Source of the DNA: Candidatus Zixiibacteriota bacterium
GTDB lineage: Bacteria > Zixibacteria > MSB-5A5 > GN15 > FEB-12
Assembly (NCBI GenBank): GCA_020346225.1
Contig: CP070777.1
Span: forward strand, 2,243,385-2,307,384
DNA length: 64,000 nucleotides
Direction of reading: 5' to 3'
Shown here: piece by piece, positions 8,069-16,014 of the stretch
How positions within the stretch are numbered: the first letter of the stretch is position 1
Layout of the letters: every line of letters starts with the position of its first letter
Translations under genes and position numbers: made by a program
The notes under the pieces: model-generated
Database searches by the model: none
Seen by the model: only the letters and a program-made list of their open reading frames with translations
Told to the model about the DNA's origin: nothing

Positions 8069-8705
8069 CGGTTTCTCCTTTCTTTTTTCCTATCGCCAAT
8101 CTTGTTAGGTCTCTTAAGGGCAGCCTGAAAACCAGGAGTATCGTTCGCCACGCGAGGGAATAGAGGGGAACGGCAAAGGAAGCTCGCAGCGTACCGTCGA
8201 ATGACGGCCCCTCCCAGACGGGCCTGAAGCGGAGTCGACCGGCCACGGGACCGGCCGCGGCCAGGGCCGCCCGGTAGTAACCGTAGGCCATGCCCGTGAT
8301 ATGCGGTGAGGCAAAACCTCCTTCAATCTCTCCATCGAGATATTCGACGACGACCGCCCTGAGCATGGACGTCAAATATGCTCCCACCGCCTTAACGACA
8401 CCGGGTATTACGCGAAGAAAATATCCAACGGGTCTTTGCCGCCGGCGCGGCTTCCTGGCTTTCTTCTTCGGCTTTTTCCCGGGTTCTCTTTCGGCTCCGG
8501 GTTTGCGGCCTAATTTCCGGGTTCCGAACTTAAGCCCGAAGACTTTGACGGCGCTGGTTCCGGCCGAAAAGTCAAATTCCGAGCCGCTTCTGCCAAGGCC
8601 GACAAAGAGCAGCTTTTGCCGGTCCGAAAGCAGCAGCCGCAGTCTCAGGCGAAGCAGGAGGACGGCAACAATCACGGCCGCTATGACAATAATCACGTAA
8701 AGCAT
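8058..8705 (-). CDS. DUF2953 domain membrane protein (YtfI-like)
   Basis: 215 residues. One N-terminal membrane span (VIIVIAAVIVAVLLL) is followed by a basic region rich in Lys, Arg and Pro (about residues 70-95), then a conserved C-terminal part with SFAVPLYSLAWRTILLVF, probably amphipathic or membrane-associated. It matches the DUF2953 family in length and architecture; molecular function is unknown. It overlaps gerW, which it precedes, and ends in TAA inside that gene. A good sigma-70-like promoter lies 40 bases upstream. No Shine-Dalgarno is evident. Confidence 0.8.
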   Translation of the reverse strand: MLYVIIVIAAVIVAVLLLRLRLRLLLSDRQKLLFVGLGRSGSEFDFSAGTSAVKVFGLKFGTRKLGRKPGAEREPGKKPKKKARKPRRRQRPVGYFLRVIPGVVKAVGAYLTSMLRAVVVEYLDGEIEGGFASPHITGMAYGYYRAALAAAGPVAGRLRFRPVWEGPSFDGTLRASFAVPLYSLAWRTILLVFRLPLRDLTRLAIGKKKGETDDQ

Positions 8706-8745
8706 TTGATGAACCCGGTCAGGTCAGAATGACCCTGCTTGTTAA

Positions 8746-8774
8746 ATTATACGCCTAAAAAGCGGTTCGGGCAA
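8746..8774 (-). promoter_or_regulatory. sigma-70-like promoter of the DUF2953-gerW unit
   Basis: Minus strand TTGCCC (8769-8774), 17-base spacer, perfect TATAAT (8746-8751), giving a leader of about 35 bases before the ATG at 8705. Confidence 0.55.
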
Positions 8775-8827
8775 CCGGGATGGCTGAATATTCGCACGGA
8801 GTCGGCCCTGCTCGACTTGGCTCCGGT

Positions 8828-10531
8828 CTAGAGGTCCATTATTTCCCACATGAGCGCGGGGGCGATAGCCCCTTCGGCGAGCAGAATATCATGAAAACTC
8901 CTGAGATCAAACGCCTGGCCCTCGCGCTCGGAGGCGGCCTCAAGCAGCTGGATGATCTCGAGCTTACCGATCAGGTACGACATCTGATAGGTGGGTGTGG
9001 TGGTGTAACGCCTGACTTCGACCCTGATGAATTCCAGGTCCGAATTCGTGACGAAATCAAGGGCCTCGGTCATCCATCGGACGCACTCGTCGTAGGTGAA
9101 CCGGCCGGTGTGCAGCTTGACGTCGGCGACTATTCGGGCGGCCCGAAATCTGATCCCGTCGAGAACATCCAGCCATTTGGCGGCGTCTTCATGGCCGTAC
9201 AGTCCCTGCTCGTACATCATCTCCTCGCAGTACAGGCCCCAGCCTTCGATTATCATCGGGTTCAACTGCCACTTGCGGACCGGGTCGCGGTGGGCGGCCG
9301 CCAGTTGCATCTGGAGGTGGTGGCCGGGATAGGCCTCGTGCACCACGGCTCCCTTGAAACCGCGCCGGTGAACGTACCGGTAGCGCGCCTCCAGCTGAGG
9401 CCGGTCGAGGTCGTCGGGGATCGGGCGGACATAGAAGTACCCCGGCTGGGCGGCATTGAAGGGTCCGGGCGGCTCGTAGGCTATGCCGGAAACCATCGTT
9501 CTCAGAAACGGCGGAGTTTCGATGACCAAAAGCGGCGCGATGTCCTCCGGGACAGTCACGATATCGTTTTCCTCGACGAAAATCTTCAGCTGCTCGACCT
9601 CCCAGTTGTAGTAATCGAGGATATCCTGTTTGGTGAAGTTGGCCGGAACGAATACGGAGTCGGTTCCGTTCTGGTTGTCCTCGACGTACTGGAGGTACTC
9701 CCGGTAGGTGCTGTCGGCCGACGCGAACAGCGCCTCACCCAGCTTCAAAAGCGAGTCACTGTCATATTCCAGGAAATATTCGTGTTTGAGTCTGTAATCG
9801 AAATTGTCCTTGCCGATGGCAAAGTCCTTCTCGTTTCCGGGCTCGATGTTTCCGAGGAAGGCCGCGAAATCGTTCATGGCCTCGCGGGCCCGGGTGGAGA
9901 CTCGCGACAGCTCGTCGGCCCGGCCGGGGAACTTGTTCGACAGTTCCGCGGCGACATCTTTGTACAACAGTATGCCGGATTCGAGAGTCTGCGCGGCGGC
10001 CTCGATGTATACCGGCGGGGGTTTTCTTAGATTTTTTCTGGCTGTTGCAATATAGGCCGGTACCGACTCCATCCGGTTGATAATGGAAACCAGGCGCTGC
10101 TCCAGAGGGGCATCGTTGAACATCATCAGAAAATAGATGCCGTCGACGAGTTCCCGGGCGTAAAGCTCCGGCGATTTCCGGTGCCATTTTATCCGCTTAA
10201 GGTCGAGTATGGCCATATCGACATTGGATTTCAAGAGCCTGTAATTGATGCGGTCGTACAGGGGGAGATCGGCGGCTTTATACTTGTATAGTTTCTTCTC
10301 GTAGCCGCTAAGCTTATCGAGAACCTGGTCGACCGACTTCTTTGAATAATCCGTGAAGCGGTGGTCGTAAGCGTGGATTCCCATCCTGGTGGAGAGAACC
10401 GGGTAGAAGGACTGGAGAGTCTCCAGTATCTCGTTGGCGACTTCCGCCAGAGATTGCGTCCTGGCCGAGGCCGGGCTGAGGGGGGACATTGTCAGAACAG
10501 TCAAAAGACCGAAGCAGATTAGCAACCGCAC
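8828..10531 (-). CDS. DUF885 family protein, predicted exported metallopeptidase-like
   Basis: 567 residues, typical for DUF885. The N-terminus has a signal peptide (LLICFGLLTVLTMSPLSPASA). The zinc signature is HEAYPGHH (HExxxGHH form), and about 35 residues on EGWGLYCEEMMYE supplies the expected third-ligand Glu. Family members are thought to be peptidases with a thermolysin-like site, exported or lipid-anchored; substrates are mostly unknown. The start is GTG, fixed by AAGGAGG seven bases upstream. It follows rlmD by 66 bases and may be the last gene of that run, or separate. Confidence 0.9.
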   Translation of the reverse strand: MRLLICFGLLTVLTMSPLSPASARTQSLAEVANEILETLQSFYPVLSTRMGIHAYDHRFTDYSKKSVDQVLDKLSGYEKKLYKYKAADLPLYDRINYRLLKSNVDMAILDLKRIKWHRKSPELYARELVDGIYFLMMFNDAPLEQRLVSIINRMESVPAYIATARKNLRKPPPVYIEAAAQTLESGILLYKDVAAELSNKFPGRADELSRVSTRAREAMNDFAAFLGNIEPGNEKDFAIGKDNFDYRLKHEYFLEYDSDSLLKLGEALFASADSTYREYLQYVEDNQNGTDSVFVPANFTKQDILDYYNWEVEQLKIFVEENDIVTVPEDIAPLLVIETPPFLRTMVSGIAYEPPGPFNAAQPGYFYVRPIPDDLDRPQLEARYRYVHRRGFKGAVVHEAYPGHHLQMQLAAAHRDPVRKWQLNPMIIEGWGLYCEEMMYEQGLYGHEDAAKWLDVLDGIRFRAARIVADVKLHTGRFTYDECVRWMTEALDFVTNSDLEFIRVEVRRYTTTPTYQMSYLIGKLEIIQLLEAASEREGQAFDLRSFHDILLAEGAIAPALMWEIMDL

Positions 10532-10597
10532 TTTAGAACCTCCTTATTCAGTATCGGCAGGAAAAGTAAATAAATAGTCTTTCGGGCGCAACCAAAC

Positions 10598-11953
10598 TCA
10601 CTTTCTTTTGAAAACCGAGGCCAGCTCGATATGCATGGTGTGCGGGAACATATCCACCGGTCTCACCTGCGGCAGCACGTAGCCGGCCGTGACTATCTCT
10701 TTGGCGTCGCGGGCGAACGTCGAAGGATTGCAGGAAATATATAATATCTTCTGCGGGTTCAACCTCACCAGCCGCTTGAGCGCCTTTGGATGCAGACCGG
10801 CCCGGGGCGGGTCGACGATGACGGTATCGTAACTCTTGTCGGCCTTTACGCTGTCGCGCAGAAAGTCTTTGACATCCCCTTCGACGAAATTGACGTTCCT
10901 GACTTTGTTCAGATGGGCGTTTTCGCGGGCGGTCTGGACGGCATCAGCGACCAGCTCGACGCCGGTGACTTCATCCACATACCCGGCCAGCAAGATGCCG
11001 ATCGAGCCGGTCCCGCAGTAAAGGTCCAACACGCGATTGTCGGGCCGGGCCTCAAGCAGGTCGAAGCCGGCCCGGTAGAGGGTTTCGGTCTGGATGCTGT
11101 TGGTCTGGAAAAAGGAGTTGGCACGGATCCGAAAAACCGATTCGAACAGGCGCTCCTCGATGTACCCGCAGCCGATCAGTACTTTCTCGATTTCCCCGGT
11201 GGCTATGTTCGCTTTCCGGCCGTTCTGGTTGTGGACAATAGTGGAGATGCCGGGAAAGGCTGCCGTCATGCTGCGGACCAGCTTATCCGGTTCCGGAAAA
11301 TCGCCGTAATTGGTCACCAGGTTGACCATCAGATCGGCCGTTCGCTTGGCCTGGCGGATCATTACGAAGCGCATGTATCCGCAGTGATTGGAGACATCAT
11401 AGACGCTGAGATTGGTTCGTTTAACGTAGTCGCGAACCCAGCCGACAATGTGGCTGGCGATGTCCGGGGTCAGGTGACACTTGTCCAGGTCGAAGATCTC
11501 GTCAAAACGGCCGCGGCGGTGCAGGCCCAGGGTGAAGCCGCCGTCGCCGGCGACGTTGAACGAAAACTCCATCTTGTTACGGTACCGGAAGACCTCGACC
11601 GAGCCGAACACGTCGAGGACCCTGGTATCTTCCAGTCCCCCGATTCTCTCGAGACAGTCAACTACCTGCTTCTTCTTGAAGCCGAGCTGGTCCTGGTAAG
11701 TCAGGTCCTGCCACGTACAGCCGCCGCAATAGTCAAAGTGCGAACACGGCGCGGCCACTCTCCGGTCCGATTTTCTGATGATATCCAGCACCGTGGCTTC
11801 GTCATAGCGGGGCCGACTGTTGATTATCTCGGCCAGCACTTTTTCTCCCGGGAGACCGCCGTCGAGGAAGACCACTTTACCCTCGACATGCCCTACCGCC
11901 CGGCCGTTGAAGGCAAGGTCGGTTATCTCGATTTCCAGGCGGCGTTTGTCCAA
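10598..11953 (-). CDS. rlmD: 23S rRNA (uracil-5-)-methyltransferase, RlmD type
   Basis: A TrmA/RlmD-family SAM-dependent enzyme that makes m5U in 23S rRNA (U1939 in E. coli). It has an N-terminal TRAM domain (ITDLAFNGRAVGHVEGKVVF), the [4Fe-4S] cysteines CSHFDYCGGC, the SAM motif LDLYCGTGSIGI and the catalytic Cys in ILYISCNPSTFARD. The frame stays open for another 70 codons upstream, but that part overlaps the CDF gene and lacks family similarity. TTG at 11953 starts two bases after the CDF stop, with GAGG just upstream, and yields the expected 451 residues. Confidence 0.93.
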   Translation of the reverse strand: MDKRRLEIEITDLAFNGRAVGHVEGKVVFLDGGLPGEKVLAEIINSRPRYDEATVLDIIRKSDRRVAAPCSHFDYCGGCTWQDLTYQDQLGFKKKQVVDCLERIGGLEDTRVLDVFGSVEVFRYRNKMEFSFNVAGDGGFTLGLHRRGRFDEIFDLDKCHLTPDIASHIVGWVRDYVKRTNLSVYDVSNHCGYMRFVMIRQAKRTADLMVNLVTNYGDFPEPDKLVRSMTAAFPGISTIVHNQNGRKANIATGEIEKVLIGCGYIEERLFESVFRIRANSFFQTNSIQTETLYRAGFDLLEARPDNRVLDLYCGTGSIGILLAGYVDEVTGVELVADAVQTARENAHLNKVRNVNFVEGDVKDFLRDSVKADKSYDTVIVDPPRAGLHPKALKRLVRLNPQKILYISCNPSTFARDAKEIVTAGYVLPQVRPVDMFPHTMHIELASVFKRK

Positions 11954-11955
11954 AG

Positions 11956-12873
11956 CTAATCCTCGCCGTGCCCGTCCCGGGTACACAGGGCGTCGGGTCG
12001 TCTGAAATCGGTCTTCTCGACCTGGATGGTACTGTGGCCAATTTTGAAAGTCTCTCGCAGCATCTGATTCAACGACATCACCACCGCCGGTCCGTCCTGA
12101 AAGTGTTCTTCCTCGACGCATATGTGACAGGAGAGCGCGATATCGTTCGACGACAGCGACCAAATATGCAGGTCGTGCACATCCTCGACCTTGGGTGTGT
12201 TTCTAATGGCCCGGAAAACATCGTCGAAGTCAATCGCGGCCGGAGCGACCTCCATGAATATCAATACCGCCTCCCTGATCACCAGATACGACGACCAGAA
12301 GATCATCACGGCGATTATCGACGAGAGAATGGTGTCGATCAAATACAGGTCGGTGAGCATAATGACGACGCCACCGGCCAGCACGGCCACCGAAGAGAGA
12401 GCGTCGTAGGCCATGTGCAGAAAGGCCGTTTTCATGTTGAGGGATTTTCCCTTCTCCGTTCGGAGAAGGAGTATGGAGACGATGTTGCCGGCCAGGCCGA
12501 TAGCGGCCACGCTCAGAAACAGCCAGGGCATGGTTATCGGTGTCGGGTCGATCAGCCGGTCGTAGGCTTCCATGAGAATGAAAATGGCGATAACCACCAG
12601 GGCCACGGCCGAAATGAAGGCTGTCATGACCTCGACCCGCTTATAGCCGTAGGTTGACCTCTTGGTGGCCGGCATTTGCGAGCCTTTATGGCCCAGCCAG
12701 GCCAGACCCAGCGCGGCCACGTCGGAGAGGTTGTGCACGGCGTCGGCGACCAGGGCCAGGTAGCCGGTCAGCATCCCCCCGACGAACTCCGCCAGGGTGA
12801 TGACAGCGTTGAAGATGATGGTCCAGGTCAGCTTCTTGCCGGACACGGTTGTCGTCGCATTATGGTGTGCCAT
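11956..12873 (-). CDS. cation diffusion facilitator (CDF/ZnT) transporter
   Basis: 305 residues. Six membrane spans carry the metal-site motifs HNLSD (span 2, in LVADAVHNLSD) and HMAYD (span 5). A cytoplasmic C-terminal domain with the CDF histidine motif follows (VEDVHDLHIWSLS), plus HICVEEE. Members export Zn2+, Co2+, Cd2+ or similar by proton antiport from the cytoplasm. The His-rich loop typical of ZnT proteins is absent. It lies between the VTT protein (27 bases) and rlmD (2 bases) on the same strand, so it is probably co-transcribed. No Shine-Dalgarno is clear at the ATG. Confidence 0.94.
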   Translation of the reverse strand: MAHHNATTTVSGKKLTWTIIFNAVITLAEFVGGMLTGYLALVADAVHNLSDVAALGLAWLGHKGSQMPATKRSTYGYKRVEVMTAFISAVALVVIAIFILMEAYDRLIDPTPITMPWLFLSVAAIGLAGNIVSILLLRTEKGKSLNMKTAFLHMAYDALSSVAVLAGGVVIMLTDLYLIDTILSSIIAVMIFWSSYLVIREAVLIFMEVAPAAIDFDDVFRAIRNTPKVEDVHDLHIWSLSSNDIALSCHICVEEEHFQDGPAVVMSLNQMLRETFKIGHSTIQVEKTDFRRPDALCTRDGHGED

Positions 12874-12900
12874 ACGGTTCGGGAAAGCCCGTCACAATCC

Positions 12901-13560
12901 TCACAGCAGTTTCAGGGACGCAAAGCCGAGCACCAGTAGCACCACGAAGGCGATGGCCAGGATGTTGAAATACCTGTCGATGAACTGCCGAATGCGTTCC
13001 CCGTATTTCTCGTATAGCGTGCCTATCAAGCCGGCCACAACGAAGAACCTCAGCGACCGGCTGATGGCCGATGCCGCCAAAAACGGACCGAAACTCATTT
13101 TGAAGAAGCCGGCGGCGATGGTGAATACTTTATACGGAATGGGCGTGAAGCCGGCGATGCCGACGGCCCAGGCGCCCACCTTCTGACCGAACACTTCTTT
13201 GTCATTGAACCAGTACTGAGCCTGCTCGAGGAGCCAGTCCGGGTCGGAGCCGGAGAGCGACGCCGTCACGGCCAGGAGTTTCTCGCCTACGAGGTCGAAG
13301 GCGAACTGGCCGATGACATACCCCAGCACACCCCCGATCACGGAGCCGGCCGAGCAGATGACGGCGAAACGCAACCAGCGTTTGTGGGCGCCCATGCACA
13401 GAGCTATCAGCAGGGCGTCGGGGGGAACGGGGAAGAACGAGGCCTCGGCCAGGGACAGAAAGAACAGCCCCGTCTGACCGTGGCGGGACTCGCCCCAGCT
13501 GAGGACCCAGTCATAGAGAGACCGCGACCAGCGGAGGGGGGCATTTAGAATCTTCAGCAT
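12901..13560 (-). CDS. YqaA/DedA-type VTT-domain membrane protein
   Basis: 219 residues with about five hydrophobic segments. The landmarks are FFLSLAEASFFPVPPDALL near the N-terminus and GFTPIPYKVFTIAAGFF near residue 148, the re-entrant-loop signature of the SNARE-associated/VTT family. Related DedA proteins flip undecaprenyl phosphate or phospholipids and affect membrane energetics; the YqaA branch is uncharacterised. Part of the CorC-like/VTT/CDF/rlmD run, 13 bases after the CorC-like gene. Confidence 0.9.
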   Translation of the reverse strand: MLKILNAPLRWSRSLYDWVLSWGESRHGQTGLFFLSLAEASFFPVPPDALLIALCMGAHKRWLRFAVICSAGSVIGGVLGYVIGQFAFDLVGEKLLAVTASLSGSDPDWLLEQAQYWFNDKEVFGQKVGAWAVGIAGFTPIPYKVFTIAAGFFKMSFGPFLAASAISRSLRFFVVAGLIGTLYEKYGERIRQFIDRYFNILAIAFVVLLVLGFASLKLL

Positions 13561-13573
13561 CAGTCAATTCCGT

Positions 13574-14896
13574 TCACTTGCCGTCCTGCCCGGTACGGTT
13601 GGTGGTTTTTTCCAGCTTCAGTCTGACCAGCCGGTTCTCTTCACGCTCCAGCACGGAGATTTTCATGTCGGCAATGGTCACCGTTTCGTCTTTCTCCGGA
13701 AGGCGTCCCAGCTGGTCGATAAACAGCCCGGCGATGGTCTCGGCCTTGTCCTCCGGCAGATCGCTGTCCATCAACTCGTTTATCTCGCCGGGCCAGACCG
13801 CCCCTTCGGCAAAGGCCACCGTGTCGGAGTGTTTGACCAGGGCGGGCCGTTCGGTGTCATACTCGTCCTGTATCTCGCCGACCAGCTCTTCGAGGATATC
13901 CTCGAGCGTGATAATTCCCGCCGTGCCGCCGAACTCGTCGAGTACTACCGCGATGTGCCGCTTTTTTCGCTGGAATATTTTCAGCAATTGCGACAGCGGC
14001 ATCGAGTCAGGAACGAAAAGCGGCTTGCGGAGAAGGTCCGTGAGGATAATCAGCTCGGGATTCAGCTTGTGGACGATGATATCCTTGGTATACAGTATGC
14101 CGATGATATTGTCCAGGTCGCGTTCATAAATGGGGTAACGGCTGTAACCGTCTTCGATAATGCGGTTCAGGATCTCCCTGGGGTGGGCGTTGACATCGAT
14201 GGCGACCATATCGGTGCGCGGCGTCATAGAGCGTCGTACCGTCATGTCAGCGAAGGCGAACACCGATTTGACCAGCTTCTCTTCGGTTTCATCGAAGATA
14301 CCTTTCTGCCGGCCTTCGAAGATCATCAGGTTGATTTCCTCCTCGGTGACGGCGGTGCGGATCGGGTCGTGGCGGATCCCCAGAAGGCTTATCAATAGTC
14401 TCGCGGTACGGCTGAGCAAGGCCGAGAAGAAAGCCGTGACCTGTATGAACACGTTGATGGGCCTGGCCACGTGGCGGGCGTAAAGTTCCGGGTTGGACAG
14501 GGCGAGATACTTGGGGACCAGTTCTCCCACCACGACCGCCGTGACCGTGATCGCCACGGCTATGACGGCCACCGCCAGCGGCGTCGCGGCCCGGGCGACA
14601 AAATCAATGGGAACCTTCTGAATGACGGGCGCCAGTTGTTCGACTATGGTAGCGCCGCCGAAGACGCCGGCCAGTGTTCCCACCAGGGTGATACCTACCT
14701 GTATCGTTGCCAGAAAGCGGTCGGGTTTGCGGTGCAGCTTATCGGCGGTTGCGGCTCCGCGTTTGCCTTCCGCGGCCTGTTTCTTCAGTTTGCTCTTTCG
14801 GCTGGCGATTATGGAGAACTCCGCCAGGGCAAAAAAACTGTTGGCCAGAATCAGGATAAGGATGGCCAGAAGTTCCAGAGGCAGTGAAGCATACAT
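13574..14896 (-). CDS. CNNM/CorC-like transporter with CBS pair (hemolysin C family)
   Basis: 440 residues. An N-terminal CNNM (DUF21) domain has about four membrane spans (residues 5-190). A CBS pair follows (about 205-330; MTPRTDMVAIDVNAHPREIL opens it), then a C-terminal CorC_HlyC domain (about 345-430). The family is linked to Mg2+ or Co2+ export; direct haemolysis is not implied. It heads a four-gene minus-strand run (CorC-like, VTT, CDF, rlmD), an ion and membrane-homeostasis context. Confidence 0.93.
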   Translation of the reverse strand: MYASLPLELLAILILILANSFFALAEFSIIASRKSKLKKQAAEGKRGAATADKLHRKPDRFLATIQVGITLVGTLAGVFGGATIVEQLAPVIQKVPIDFVARAATPLAVAVIAVAITVTAVVVGELVPKYLALSNPELYARHVARPINVFIQVTAFFSALLSRTARLLISLLGIRHDPIRTAVTEEEINLMIFEGRQKGIFDETEEKLVKSVFAFADMTVRRSMTPRTDMVAIDVNAHPREILNRIIEDGYSRYPIYERDLDNIIGILYTKDIIVHKLNPELIILTDLLRKPLFVPDSMPLSQLLKIFQRKKRHIAVVLDEFGGTAGIITLEDILEELVGEIQDEYDTERPALVKHSDTVAFAEGAVWPGEINELMDSDLPEDKAETIAGLFIDQLGRLPEKDETVTIADMKISVLEREENRLVRLKLEKTTNRTGQDGK

Positions 14897-14961
14897 GTTA
14901 ATTCACAGCCTCACTTAATCGGGGCGGAGGTCGGTCGGAATTATCTTCTTGGTAATGGTCG

Positions 14962-15831
14962 TTATGCTCCATAACCCTGATATGCCGTGTCCTGCGAAAG
15001 GCGATGCAGCCGTTCGATTCGTTTGCTGACCGGCGGGTGAGTCGAGAAGAGCGACGAGAGCCCCCGGCCGGACAGAGGATTGGCTATCATCAGATGGGCG
15101 GTCGCCGGGCGCTGATCGAGGTTGAACCTGACCGGCGCCTTGTGCAGCTTTTCCAGGGCCGAAGCGAGCGGCAGATACTTGCCGGTCAGACGGCCCGACT
15201 GCTCGTCAGCCTTATATTCCCGCTGCCGTGAGATGGCCATCTGAATCACCATGGCGGCCAGGGGGGCAACGATAGCCGCTATCAGAAGTCCGATGCCGCC
15301 TCCCCGGTTGCTGTCGCGGCTGTAACCGCCGAAGATAGCACCCCACCTGGCAATCGAAGCCAGTATCCCTATGGCTCCGGCCAAGGTGGCCGCGATCGTA
15401 CCTATAAGCATATCGCGGTTTTGGATGTGGGCGATCTCATGGCCGATGACACCTTTCAACTCATCGTCATTTAGAAGTTCCAGAAGCCCCTCGGTCGCCG
15501 CCACCGCGGAATGCTCGGCGTTGCGGCCGGTGGCAAAGGCGTTGGGAGCCTTGCTCGGCACCACGTACACCGCGGGCATCGGCATCAGCGCATGCACGGT
15601 CGCCACTTCCCTGACGATGCGATACAGACGCGGATGGTCGGTCTCGGATATCCGGCGCGCCCGGTACATGCCCAGGACGATCCTGTCCGAGAACCAGTAG
15701 CTGACGAAGTTCATGACGGTGGCCAGAGCGAAGGCGAGAATCATCCCGTTTCGGCCGCCCAACAGATAACCCACCCACATAAACAGGGCCATCAGCCCTA
15801 TCATCAGCAGGGCAACTTTAAGTCCATTCAT
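14962..15831 (-). CDS. htpX: zinc metalloprotease HtpX
   Basis: 289 residues. Two N-terminal membrane spans are followed by the M48 signature GVIGHEIAHIQNRD (HExxH), two further spans and the third zinc ligand Glu in EYKADEQSGRLTG. HtpX degrades misfolded membrane proteins with FtsH as part of envelope quality control; the active site faces the cytoplasm. ATG at 15831 has GGGAAG nine bases upstream. A TTGACG box (15877-15882) could be a -35 element, but the matching -10 is poor. Ends in TAA. Confidence 0.96.
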   Translation of the reverse strand: MNGLKVALLMIGLMALFMWVGYLLGGRNGMILAFALATVMNFVSYWFSDRIVLGMYRARRISETDHPRLYRIVREVATVHALMPMPAVYVVPSKAPNAFATGRNAEHSAVAATEGLLELLNDDELKGVIGHEIAHIQNRDMLIGTIAATLAGAIGILASIARWGAIFGGYSRDSNRGGGIGLLIAAIVAPLAAMVIQMAISRQREYKADEQSGRLTGKYLPLASALEKLHKAPVRFNLDQRPATAHLMIANPLSGRGLSSLFSTHPPVSKRIERLHRLSQDTAYQGYGA

Positions 15832-16014
15832 ATCAATCGCTTCCCTTTTTCAAATCTACACAAGGTTCGCCGCAAGCGTCAACTATTTTCGCTTATCAAA
15901 TATAGCGCGGCGGGTGCGAAAAAGTTCCCCCGGCGAGCCGCAGCGGCGCCGGGTTGCCGTGACGCGGATAGAGAATGAGCGGAAACCTCGCGACTACTGT
16001 GGGATGTGCCAACC

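Noticed and set aside
11954-12163. Longer N-terminus for RlmD
   Set aside because: Would overlap most of the CDF 3' end with a non-homologous, Arg-rich stretch; TTG 11953 has a ribosome site and the right domain start.
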